Source: Paracoccaceae bacterium
GTDB lineage: Bacteria; Pseudomonadota; Alphaproteobacteria; Rhodobacterales; Rhodobacteraceae
Length of the DNA: 11,793 nucleotides
Direction of reading: 5' to 3'
NCBI GenBank assembly: GCA_026709725.1
Contig: JAPOSK010000384.1
Location: 1-11,793, forward strand
The notes beneath the pieces were generated by a model. It worked only from the letters and a program-made list of their open reading frames with translations, searched no databases and was not told where the DNA came from. The translations under genes were made by a program, and so were the position numbers. Position 1 is the first letter of the stretch. Each line of letters opens with the position of its first letter. Positions 1 through 7,591 of the stretch are shown piece by piece.

Positions 1-67
1 CTGATCCCGTAATCCACAACGGCGAAGGCCGCGGCAGGGTGAGGAGTGCGATTCCAGGACATCCGGG

Positions 68-3000
68 ATGGACTCAATGACAGCCGATTTTCCGTGTCAG
101 GGATCGCTGTTCACATCCGGGTTTCTTGTTGACACAATCCGGGAGATGCCGGACTGGCAGTCACTCCCGGATGCAGAGATCAGGGGGATCGATGCGAAGA
201 TCCAGACCCTGCTTGATCGCTTCGTGCTGATCGGGAATCCCAACGAAGTCATCACAACCGAAACCTTCATCAAGCCTGTTCTGGAGATACTGGGCTGGAA
301 ACGGTCCCTTGCAGAGATCAACATGTCACCGCAGGGGCGCATCGATGTTCCGGATCATCTCCTCTTCGCTGCGGACGATGCCTACGATCAGGCCATCAGG
401 CATGATGAGGAATGGCGCCGCTACAACCATGGTGCCGCGCTTCTTGAGGCGAAGCGCTGGGGTGTCCTTCTGGATCGCCGCGACGGGGATGCCGGCCAGG
501 GTTCGATTCCCCCATCGTCCCAGATGCTTCGCTACATGCGACGCGCTGACGATGTCACGGAAGGTCGGCTTCGCTGGGGCATTCTGACCAACGGCCGCCA
601 CTGGAGACTTTACTGGAGCGGTGCACGGTCGGTCTCCGAGGGGTTTCTCGAGATTGACCTTGATGCAACCCTGAGGCTTGAGACCGAGGACAGGCAGCAT
701 TGGCTCAAGGTCTTCTTTCTGGCATTCCGCCCCGAAGCATTCTGTCCTTCGGATGCCGCCGGACGCAGTTTTCATCTGCAGGCCATCGAAGAAGGGCGGA
801 GCTACGAAGCGCGGATTGCCGATGATCTCTCCATCAAGGTCTTCGAGAGCATTTTCCCACGCCTCGCTGCCGCGATTGCAGCCGAACGGCAGGATGCATC
901 GCTGGAGGATATCAGGGAAGGCACCCTCATCATCCTCTATCGACTGCTGTTTCTCCTCTACGCAGAGGATCGCAATCTCCTGCCTGTTCGGGACCCGAAC
1001 TACGCATACTACAGTCTGCGGCGCATGCGCCATCGCATTGGCGAGGCAATGGTTTCAGGCCAGATCTGGTCGCAGGCCGTCACGGCCCTCTGGCACGGGC
1101 TTGATGGACTGTTCCGCGCTGTTGGTGAAGGCGACCCTGATCTGGGCATACCGCCGTATAACGGTGGGCTGTTCGAGCAGATTGATTGCCTCAACGGCCT
1201 GTCGCTTTCCGATGCCGTTGTCGCGCCCCTGATCGATATCCTGTCCTTCGATCAGGCGAAGGGAGAGCGAAAATACATCAATTACCGTGATCTCTCTGTC
1301 CAGCAGCTTGGATCGGTTTATGAGCGGATTCTGGAATACGATGTTGTCCGGGACAATGGTGAAATCGGTATCAGCCCCAACCCGTATGCCCGGAAAACAT
1401 CAGGGAGCTTCTATACACCTGACGAACTGGTGCATTGTGTTCTGAAGGAAACTCTTGAGCCGCTCATTGATCGATGCTGGGATCCGTTTCTGGATCGAAT
1501 AACATCACCTGAAACCGTCATCAGCCCGCCGGAAATCAAAATCACTCCGGAGACGATTCGCCCGTTTGATCCGGCCGGCCGCATGCTCGATCTTCGGATC
1601 TGTGATCCGGCAATGGGTTCCGGTCACTTTCTGGTCACTCTGGTGGACTCTCTGGCCGACCGGGTCATCGCCGCCATGGCCGAGGCTGCAGGATATGCCG
1701 AGCAGGTCGGTTGTGAATATACCTCCCCCCTGACAAGCCGAATCGCCGGCATCCGGAAGACAATTCTTGACAATGCCGCGACCCATGGCTGGACACTGGA
1801 TGAATCCCTTCTGGATGACCGCCATATCGTGCGCCGCATGGTTCTCAAGCGCTGTGTCTATGGTGCAGACAAGAACCCGATGGCTGTGGAACTCGCCAAG
1901 GTCTCTCTCTGGCTTCACAGTTTCACCGTTGGCGCCCCCCTGTCGTTTCTTGATCATCATCTGCGCTGTGGTGACAGTCTGTTTGGCTCCTGGCTCTCAA
2001 TTGGTGATCTGAACGACATCTTTCTGGCCAAGCCCCTGCAGGCCGCCCTCCGGAGTGCCCGGCGTATGGAGAGGATTGAACTCCTGACAGACGCCGAAAT
2101 CGCCGAAGCGCAACAGTCTGCCGCGCTCTATGCTGACATGATCGACATGACCGGTCACCTCAACGCATTCCTCGCCCTCCGCTGTGCCCTCGCCTGGCTC
2201 AACCCGAACAGGGAACAGATGAAAGCGGTCGGCAACTTCTTGTCCGGCATCTATGGTGATCCGGTCGGGATCGCCTACGGTGCCGACCCAACTCTTTCGG
2301 GTGGTCATGACAACGGGAACGATCAAGCGGCATTCGAGACATTTTGCGGGATACTGGGAGACGCAAGGGACCTCATCGCCCGCGAGCGATTCATCAGCTG
2401 GCAGGTCAGCATCCCCGGCATATGGACGGACTGGGGCAATCCCGAGCGACAGGGTGGATTTGATGCCGTGATCGGCAATCCGCCCTGGGACCGCATGAAA
2501 CTCCAGGAAGTCGAATGGTTTGCTGAGCGTTCACCGGAGATTGCCCATGCACCAACTGCTGCGGAGCGCAGGAGACTGATCGCCGAACTCCCGGAAGATG
2601 ACCCGCTCAGGATCGCCTTTGACGCGGCCTCGAAGCGTGCACAGGCATCGATGTCCCTGGCCCGGAAGGGCGGTGACTATCCTCTCCTCGCCCATGGTGA
2701 TATCAACCTTTACGCCCTTTTCGTCGAGCGGGCCCTGGCCCTGATCCGACCCGAAGGCCTTGTCGGACTTGTGATCCCATCCGGCATCGCAACCGACAGG
2801 ACCGCAGCCCGCTTCTTCCGCGGCATCTCGACCACCGGTCGTCTCCGGACATTCTACGATTTCGAGAATGGACGACGCGGTGCTGATGGTGGCCCCTTCT
2901 TCAAGGATGTTGACAGCCGCTTCAAGTTCTGCATTCTCGTGGCGGGCCGCGAGGATGGGGCATTCGATCACACGCGCTGCGCTGCTTTTGTGCACGATAT

Positions 3001-4144
3001 TGCGGATCTCGCTTCGGAGGAGCGCTGTTTCGATCTCGGCCCGGATGATTTCGCTGGGGTCAATCCCAACACAGGCACGGCGCCCCTCTTTCGCACCCGC
3101 CGGGATGCAGACCTCACCAGGGATGTCTACCAGCGTCTTCCTGTACTGGTCAATCGTTCCGGGCGGCAGCCGGAGATGACGTGGCCGTTAAGAATGCGCA
3201 GAATGTTTGATATGACGAACGACTCCCATCACTTCCGGACGCGACTTCAGCTTGAGGAAGAAATGGGCGCATGGCCGATTGGTGCCAATATCCATGAAAG
3301 TCCGGAGGGGCGCTGGGTGCCGCTCTATGTCGGGCGCATGATTCACCAGTTCGACCATCGGGCCTCAGGTGTCACCCTCAATCCCGAGAACCTGCACAAC
3401 CCCTATCTGAGTGATCCCAGTACACCTGAACAGAAATCTGACCCTGCATTTCTGCCCGCTCCACAGTACTGGGTCCAGGAAGCGGCTATCGGGCTTCCGG
3501 AACATATCAGCTGGGTCATCGGGTTTCGTGACATAACGAATACAACCAATGCCCGCACTGTCATCGCCAGTGCGGTTCCAAGGGCAGGTTTCGGCAATAC
3601 TGCCCCCATTCTGCTGCCGGATGGTGAAGTGGATGGTCCGTTGATGACATGCGCACTGCTTCTTGCCAATATGAACGCCCTGCCCTTCGATTACATCGCC
3701 CGTCAGAAAGTCCAGTCGACTCATCTCAACTGGTACATCCTGGAGCAGCTCCCCGTTGTCCCTCGAGAACAGTATGAGACTGCCCGGTTTGGCCCGAAGA
3801 GTGCGGCGGAGATTGTTGGCGACATTGTCCTGGAGTTGACCTATACCTCGCATGATATGGCCGGATTCGCCCGGGATATGGGGCATCTTGATGCGAATGG
3901 GGAAGTGCGACCGCCCTTTGTCTGGGATGAAGGTCGCCGACTTCGACTGCGGGCAAGGCTTGATGCGCTGTACTTCCATCTCTACGGGATCACCGAACGG
4001 GATGATGTGCGATACATTTATGAGACCTTCCCAATCATCGCTGAAGATGAGAAAGGGACTTACGGATGCTACCGGTCCCTGGATCTGTGTCTGGCCTGGA
4101 TCAATGCACTGGCAGCCGGAACTCCGGATGCGGACATTGCATGA
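68..4144 (+). CDS. Type IIG restriction-modification protein (fused nuclease and Eco57I-type adenine methyltransferase)
   Basis: Single-chain enzyme of 1358 residues, expected to methylate adenine in its target site and to cut unmodified DNA. The N-terminus carries a PD-(D/E)xK nuclease signature: VPD (Asp96), LLEAK (Glu127, Lys129) and a following Gln152, then ILTNGRHWRLY (172-182), common in type I and IIG nucleases. A helical stretch includes LGSVYERILEY (414-424). The methyltransferase core has FYTP (448-451, motif X), DPAMGSGHFL (513-522, SAM-binding motif I), YGADKNPMAVELA (598-610), and the catalytic NPPW (804-807, motif IV). The C-terminal part (about 1080-1358) resembles TaqI-like target-recognition regions, with LNWYILEQLPVVP near 1220-1232. 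AGGA at 56-59 supports the ATG at 68; the ATG at 77 is an alternative, and its ATGA would overlap the end of a frame open from the window edge. The nuclease motif argues against BREX PglX. The target site cannot be read from sequence. Confidence 0.92.
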   Translation: MDSMTADFPCQGSLFTSGFLVDTIREMPDWQSLPDAEIRGIDAKIQTLLDRFVLIGNPNEVITTETFIKPVLEILGWKRSLAEINMSPQGRIDVPDHLLFAADDAYDQAIRHDEEWRRYNHGAALLEAKRWGVLLDRRDGDAGQGSIPPSSQMLRYMRRADDVTEGRLRWGILTNGRHWRLYWSGARSVSEGFLEIDLDATLRLETEDRQHWLKVFFLAFRPEAFCPSDAAGRSFHLQAIEEGRSYEARIADDLSIKVFESIFPRLAAAIAAERQDASLEDIREGTLIILYRLLFLLYAEDRNLLPVRDPNYAYYSLRRMRHRIGEAMVSGQIWSQAVTALWHGLDGLFRAVGEGDPDLGIPPYNGGLFEQIDCLNGLSLSDAVVAPLIDILSFDQAKGERKYINYRDLSVQQLGSVYERILEYDVVRDNGEIGISPNPYARKTSGSFYTPDELVHCVLKETLEPLIDRCWDPFLDRITSPETVISPPEIKITPETIRPFDPAGRMLDLRICDPAMGSGHFLVTLVDSLADRVIAAMAEAAGYAEQVGCEYTSPLTSRIAGIRKTILDNAATHGWTLDESLLDDRHIVRRMVLKRCVYGADKNPMAVELAKVSLWLHSFTVGAPLSFLDHHLRCGDSLFGSWLSIGDLNDIFLAKPLQAALRSARRMERIELLTDAEIAEAQQSAALYADMIDMTGHLNAFLALRCALAWLNPNREQMKAVGNFLSGIYGDPVGIAYGADPTLSGGHDNGNDQAAFETFCGILGDARDLIARERFISWQVSIPGIWTDWGNPERQGGFDAVIGNPPWDRMKLQEVEWFAERSPEIAHAPTAAERRRLIAELPEDDPLRIAFDAASKRAQASMSLARKGGDYPLLAHGDINLYALFVERALALIRPEGLVGLVIPSGIATDRTAARFFRGISTTGRLRTFYDFENGRRGADGGPFFKDVDSRFKFCILVAGREDGAFDHTRCAAFVHDIADLASEERCFDLGPDDFAGVNPNTGTAPLFRTRRDADLTRDVYQRLPVLVNRSGRQPEMTWPLRMRRMFDMTNDSHHFRTRLQLEEEMGAWPIGANIHESPEGRWVPLYVGRMIHQFDHRASGVTLNPENLHNPYLSDPSTPEQKSDPAFLPAPQYWVQEAAIGLPEHISWVIGFRDITNTTNARTVIASAVPRAGFGNTAPILLPDGEVDGPLMTCALLLANMNALPFDYIARQKVQSTHLNWYILEQLPVVPREQYETARFGPKSAAEIVGDIVLELTYTSHDMAGFARDMGHLDANGEVRPPFVWDEGRRLRLRARLDALYFHLYGITERDDVRYIYETFPIIAEDEKGTYGCYRSLDLCLAWINALAAGTPDADIA

Positions 4145-4312
4145 CATTCCGCACTCACTTTTCTGATATCTGCCACTTGAGGGATGATGCGCGTTGGTCG
4201 GCTGGCCCGGGCCGTGGTCATCGAAAACAGCCAATTGATTGGGGGTTCATGAGGTGAGTGGGCTTTCCTGCCATGTTGGTGGTGTTTGTGTGGGAACGCA
4301 GGGACGTCATCA

Positions 4313-5701
4313 ATGACCCCTGACCAGATCAGGGAACTTGCTGCAACCGGTGAATCCGAGGTGCTGGAGTTCAAGACCACCACCAGGTCATGCCGCAAGG
4401 CGATGGCAACGCTTTGTGCCATGCTCAACCAGCAGGGTGGATATGTGCTGTTTGGCGTTAGACCGGATGGAGTCGTGGTGGGTCAGGATGTCGGTGAGCA
4501 CACAATCGAAGAGGTCAGTGCCGAGATCCAGAGAATCGACACACCGGTCTTCCCGAAGATTGAGAGGGTGTCGGTTTCAGGTGACAGGCAGGTCATCGCC
4601 GTTCATGTCCATCCGGGTTCATCGCCTCCGCATCGGTATCGCGGCGTTTCCTATCGGCGTGTTGGCAATGCAACGCGGAGCATGCCGGCCGATGAGTACA
4701 ACACCATGCTCTTTGAACGTATGCACTCGGAGCGCCGCTGGGAGAATCAGATTGCCACCGGGTGGACTGTTGATGATCTGGACATCAACGAGATTCGCAA
4801 CACGGTCGCGGAGGCAGTTCGTGTCGGTCGCTTGGGTGAGCCCGGCAGCCGGGAACCTGAAGAACTGCTGCGCGGTCTGGATCTGATGCGTGACGGAGTC
4901 CTGTTTCGGGCGGCTGCGGCACTGTTTGGCAAGGTTGAGCGCCTCGAATGCGACATGCCGCAATGCACGCTCCGTGTCGCCCGCTTTCGCGGCCGGGACC
5001 GAACGGAGTTCCTTGATAACCGACAGTTTCACGGCAATGCCTTCAGTCTCCTCGAAAACGCCGAACGCTTTCTTCGTGAGACCCTTCCGATCTCAAGCCG
5101 CTTCGAGTCAGGGCGCATGCAGCGCATTGATGAACCGCTCTTTCCGCCCCTGGCGACCCGTGAGGCACTTGCAAACGCCCTGTGCCATCGCGACTACGCA
5201 ATGGGCGGCGGTTCTGTTAGCCTTGCCGTATACGATGATCGTCTTGAAGTAACGTCGACAGGCCCGTTGCACTTTGGACTGACTCCAGAGGATCTGTTCG
5301 GTCCTCATGAATCAAGGCCCTGGAATCCATTGATTGCACGGACATTCTACCGGCGCGGCATCATTGAGGAGTGGGGCCGGGGCACAACCAGAATGGCTGA
5401 CCTGGCCAGATTCGCCGGCTTGCCCCGTCCTGAAATTGAGGAACACAGCGACTGCGTCACTGTGCGTTTCCGACACGCGGAACACATGGCAGATGGAGAG
5501 TCTGACTTGACCAGGCAGCAAGCTGCGATTCTGACACTGTTGCGTCATTCCAGTCATCCACTTGCTCTCAGGGACATCCGGTCCCTGATGGACCGGAAGA
5601 CAAACGAGCGGCAGGTGCGAGAGGATCTCGCCACCCTGAAGGCCAGGGGCCTGATCGAGTCCGCGGGCCGCGGTCGGGGTGCCCGCTGGAAACCCCTGTA
5701 G
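4313..5701 (+). CDS. COG2865-type AlbA_2 (Schlafen) / GHKL-like ATPase / winged-helix protein
   Basis: 462 residues. The N-terminal AlbA_2 (Schlafen-type) domain covers about residues 10-130, with ESEVLEFK (14-21) and the glycine turn LNQQGGYVLFGV (38-49). A C-terminal HATPase_c_4-like domain (about 280-390) shows an N-box-like REALANALCHRDY (283-295) and a glycine-rich IEEWGRGTTRM (351-361). The last 65 residues look like a winged helix, with a recognition-helix-like NERQVREDLATLKARGLIES (431-450). Such proteins are annotated as ATP-binding transcriptional regulators and are often found near restriction systems; their biochemical role is poorly defined. I place the start at ATG 4313 because AGGGA (4300-4304) sits 8 nt upstream; an in-frame TTG at 4286 would add nine unconserved-looking residues. 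It lies 168 nt after the type IIG gene on the same strand, so a regulatory or accessory role for that system is inferred, not shown. Confidence 0.88.
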   Translation: MTPDQIRELAATGESEVLEFKTTTRSCRKAMATLCAMLNQQGGYVLFGVRPDGVVVGQDVGEHTIEEVSAEIQRIDTPVFPKIERVSVSGDRQVIAVHVHPGSSPPHRYRGVSYRRVGNATRSMPADEYNTMLFERMHSERRWENQIATGWTVDDLDINEIRNTVAEAVRVGRLGEPGSREPEELLRGLDLMRDGVLFRAAAALFGKVERLECDMPQCTLRVARFRGRDRTEFLDNRQFHGNAFSLLENAERFLRETLPISSRFESGRMQRIDEPLFPPLATREALANALCHRDYAMGGGSVSLAVYDDRLEVTSTGPLHFGLTPEDLFGPHESRPWNPLIARTFYRRGIIEEWGRGTTRMADLARFAGLPRPEIEEHSDCVTVRFRHAEHMADGESDLTRQQAAILTLLRHSSHPLALRDIRSLMDRKTNERQVREDLATLKARGLIESAGRGRGARWKPL

Positions 5702-6243
5702 AAATACCCTTTTGGCTCATTCCGGCTCATTGACGCTTGCCGAGAGCTTTGCGTCAATTGGACTGTCCCGACAAGGTCCTCTGTCTCACATGGAGTGTGA
5801 CCCCGCGTTCTGCCTCCCCGGGCATCTCCATCGGCTGACTTTCGGCTTCTGCGGCCAGGGGTCCGTGAAGAGGGTGATGGATGCACGGTCACCTGTGTCA
5901 TCTCCCAAGCCGGTTGGCCTTGAGCGAACCGGACGATCCCGAAGCCGGGGAAGCGGCCCGCGCCTGCCTCGCTGGCCTCGATGCGACAGTGGGGATCCTG
6001 GACAGCCGGACCCGGGGCCTGATCGCCCACGCTCCGGGCCTGTGCCGGGCACTATCGGATTCTGACCCGGGAGATTCCGACCTCAATGCCCGGGTTGACC
6101 CGGTTTGTGCTGCTGGTCATACTGGTGGTGCCGATCTGCCGGCTGCCCCGGTCATGGAGGATGGGCCCTCAGTCCATCAATGGGATGTGAGGCCTTCCAG
6201 CGTGCGCCGCGGGAGTCCCGGGACAGACCCGAGATGGCCCGAG
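5702..6243. other. Gene-poor convergent intergenic region
   Basis: These 542 bases separate the COG2865-type gene (+) from the 65-residue gene (- strand), so the two transcription units converge here. I see no recognisable protein. A 142-codon open frame on the + strand (5881-6309) has low-complexity composition and runs into the end of the minus-strand gene. The stretch holds an 8-bp inverted repeat at 5729-5758, five CCCGGG hexamers (5817, 6011, 6066, 6089, 6217) and a possible 34-codon hydrophobic mini-frame at 6086-6190. No T-run typical of an intrinsic terminator was found. Confidence 0.6.
5729..5758. repeat. 8-bp inverted repeat 27 nt after the COG2865-type gene
   Basis: ATTGACGC (5729-5736) and GCGTCAAT (5751-5758) are perfect reverse complements separated by 14 bases. 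The position just after the stop at 5701 suits a transcript-end hairpin, but no T-run follows. It could also be a protein-binding site. A short direct repeat, GGCTCATT, occurs twice just before and into it (5714 and 5724). Confidence 0.4.
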
Positions 6244-6441
6244 TCAAAAATTGCCACCAAGCAGTCGCCTCTTCCCGCGGCCCAACGGGGGCTCAAGCTT
6301 GTACTCTGACTTGACCGTCACACCTGCGTCTTTGAAGCGGTTCTCCAGAGCCTCATGAGCATTGACAACGCTTGAATCGATTTTGTGGTTCCGTTTCAGA
6401 ATCTTCTTCTTTGCCTCCACAATTTTGCCCTTGTTCCGCAT
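6244..6441 (-). CDS. Small lysine-rich protein coupled to the SDH-family protease
   Basis: 65 residues, not assigned to a named family. The ATG (6441-6439) follows the protease stop (6445-6443) by one base (TGAAATG), and AAGGGAG about 10 nt upstream inside the protease gene gives a good ribosome site. The N-terminal half is basic and probably helical (KIVEAKKKILKRNHKID, residues 6-22). A middle segment VVNAHEALENRF (25-36) looks amphipathic, and the tail is Gly/Arg-rich. There is no signal peptide or membrane segment. The frame reaches back to 6546, but that part overlaps the protease and does not look like protein. Tight coupling to a Clp-fold protease suggests a partner, substrate adaptor or regulator; this is inference. 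Confidence 0.65.
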   Translation of the reverse strand: MRNKGKIVEAKKKILKRNHKIDSSVVNAHEALENRFKDAGVTVKSEYKLEPPLGRGKRRLLGGNF

Positions 6442-6442
6442 T

Positions 6443-7246
6443 TCAGAAATACTCCCTTGTGTGAACGAAGGATATTGAACTGTTCTTGTAGGCATAGTCG
6501 CGCAGCAATTCGAAATATCCCCGGATTGCCCGATACAGCTCAACATCTTCTTCGAGGCTGTCGATCTTCAGGCCGACCGTATCGCGCAGTGTGGCCGCAT
6601 CAATCCCCCGGCCATGGGAACGCCATTTTTCCGGATCATTGAGCATTTTTGCGATCTCGCGAGCCCGTTCCCTCCTCATGGCTTCTGTAACTTCTGTCGA
6701 TTTTTCTTCCGTCCTCGTCCAGTTCTTGAATTTGTATTGTGTGAGCCATTTCTTGAGAAGATCAATTGACAGCTCTCTCGCCTGTTCAAATTGATGCAAT
6801 TCGCCCAAGTCCAATTTGACCAATAGTGCATATTCAGCTGTTGACAATTCGCCGTCTTTTGCTTTGTCATTGAGTCGCTCATATTGATTCAGGTAGGACA
6901 ATGCCGGGACCAGCTGCCCCTCTCTTTCGATTTGAGGGTCAATTGGGCCCAAGCAAGAAAAATGATCCATCATGATCTTGTCTGCACTCAATGCCAAAAT
7001 TGTGCCAGCTGACATGGCTCGGTCCGGGACAATAACAATCACTTCCTGATATATGAAGCGGATGACAGCGACCATTCGTTCCACGACCTCGACCACTCCT
7101 CCGGGTGTATCAAGGATGATGGTCACCGCCCGCTTGTGTTCCGGAAGTGTTTCAATGGCTTGACGCAACCGATTGTTCCAGCCCTGGAACAATCGGGCTG
7201 ATGATGGTGACCACATCGGTGTCAAGCTTTTCACCAATGTCAACAA
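6443..7246 (-). CDS. SDH-family Clp-fold serine proteinase, catalytic part (gene frameshifted near its 5' end)
   Basis: Main open frame of a serine proteinase of the SDH/ClpP-crotonase fold (SDH_protease, PF01972). Numbering from TTG 7246, it shows ILDTPGGVVEVVERMV (44-59), the nucleophile motif DRAMSAGTI (75-83, Ser79), FSCLGPIDPQ (96-105), LDLGELHQFEQARELS (145-160), KKWLTQYKFKNW (165-176) and a tail SHGRGID...HTREYF. These are hallmarks of cytoplasmic SDH-family proteins. The first 24 residues in this frame do not resemble the family. The expected N-terminus is found in another frame starting at 7292 (separate entry), so the gene needs removal of one base near 7175 to be whole, giving 282 residues. 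Without that, only reinitiation at TTG 7246, GTG 7234 or ATG 7216 could yield product. The region is visibly richer in AT than its neighbours, which suggests transfer. It is followed by a coupled 65-residue gene. Confidence 0.85.
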   Translation of the reverse strand: MLTLVKSLTPMWSPSSARLFQGWNNRLRQAIETLPEHKRAVTIILDTPGGVVEVVERMVAVIRFIYQEVIVIVPDRAMSAGTILALSADKIMMDHFSCLGPIDPQIEREGQLVPALSYLNQYERLNDKAKDGELSTAEYALLVKLDLGELHQFEQARELSIDLLKKWLTQYKFKNWTRTEEKSTEVTEAMRRERAREIAKMLNDPEKWRSHGRGIDAATLRDTVGLKIDSLEEDVELYRAIRGYFELLRDYAYKNSSISFVHTREYF

Positions 7247-7292
7247 GACACTGCGTCAGGTGGCTTTTTATGTGACTGTCCAAAGGTTGCAT
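7152..7292 (-). pseudogene. Out-of-frame N-terminal fragment of the SDH-family proteinase
   Basis: This 46-codon frame starts with ATG at 7292-7290 and ends at TGA 7154-7152. Its residues 25-39 (LDTDVVTIISPIVPG then LE) match the pattern I recall for the N-terminus of SDH-family proteinases: DV, then a hydrophobic strand, SPI or GPI, then G-hydrophobic-acidic. If the base at 7175 is skipped after GAA (7178-7176), the reading passes to AAT CGG and gives GLE-NRLRQAIETLP, which continues smoothly into the catalytic part. After the break, this frame adds only seven unrelated residues (QSVASSH) before its stop. The frame is closed upstream by a TGA at 7316-7314, so the start cannot lie much further out. 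No strong ribosome site is visible before the ATG. Alternatives are a sequencing error or, less likely, programmed frameshifting. Confidence 0.75.
7169..7196. repeat. Perfect 12-bp inverted repeat with a 4-base loop at the protease frameshift
   Basis: CCGATTGTTCCA (7169-7180) and TGGAACAATCGG (7185-7196) are exact reverse complements around the loop GCCC (7181-7184). The structure lies inside the coding part of the protease gene. The base whose removal restores the frame (7175) is in one arm. If that base is removed, the repeat becomes imperfect, a classical quasipalindrome. Confidence 0.9.
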
Positions 7293-7456
7293 GATTACAG
7301 GTTTTACACAAATTCAATTTCAAGTAAAGCTTGCATTGAATGATCCTGGACGGTGTATCCATGACCGGATCCGGTTACGAATCCTTCCCCGCTTCGCCAT
7401 TCTTGGGGATTCCTGCGGGCAATCCCTGCACCCTCAGATGGCTGCGGTCTGCAGGT

Positions 7457-7482
7457 GCCGACCCGTCCCGGGACGGGTCGGC
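7457..7482. repeat. Perfect 26-bp palindrome
   Basis: GCCGACCCGTCCC (7457-7469) is followed without any loop by its exact reverse complement (7470-7482). The symmetry ends at 7456/7483 (T/T). The core GTCCCGGGAC also occurs at 6215-6224. There is no following T-run, so an intrinsic terminator is not supported. It could be a dimeric-protein operator, a cruciform-forming site or a REP-like element. Confidence 0.85.
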
Positions 7483-7560
7483 TGGCATCGACGGGCATGG
7501 TGACCGTTGCCGAATCCGGCCCGGCTGGCAGGAGTGATGGTCATGTCTTCAGGGTCCCGA

Positions 7561-7589
7561 CCTCTCCTGACCGTTCATCGGAGGAGGGG
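7561..7589 (+). promoter_or_regulatory. Hairpin covering a Shine-Dalgarno-like run
   Basis: CCTCTCCT (7561-7568) can pair with AGGAGGGG (7582-7589) over 8 bp (one U-G pair), with a 13-nt loop. The right arm is part of GGAGGAGGGG (7580-7589), which lies just upstream of an ATG at 7592. If transcribed, the ribosome site would be masked. Function is unproven, and the downstream frame is doubtful. Confidence 0.3.
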
Positions 7590-7591
7590 AC

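Noticed and set aside
326..1033. 235-codon open frame on the minus strand
   Set aside because: It is the shadow of the nuclease region of the type IIG gene, whose VPD, EAK and ILTNGR motifs are clear on the + strand.
68..4144. BREX PglX methyltransferase
   Set aside because: The core is similar, but the N-terminal PD...EAK nuclease motif and the lack of any brx/pgl neighbour in the window fit a stand-alone type IIG enzyme better.
3365..4234. 289-codon open frame on the minus strand
   Set aside because: It lies opposite the conserved C-terminal part of the type IIG gene, has no recognisable motif and is explained by codon bias of the + strand gene.
4183..4251. Short frame between the type IIG and COG2865-type genes reading like the start of a Nudix protein (RAVVIENSQLI)
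   Set aside because: It has only 22 codons and no Nudix box; the similarity is too short to separate from chance.
5881..6309. 142-codon frame on the + strand
   Set aside because: Composition is dominated by Gly, Pro, Arg, Asp and Ser, no family is recognisable, and it overlaps the 3' end of the minus-strand 65-residue gene.
7169..7196. Programmed ribosomal frameshift in the protease gene
   Set aside because: No slippery run or rare-codon/stop context is seen at the shift point, and the hairpin includes the shift site rather than lying a few bases after it. Mutation or sequencing error is simpler.
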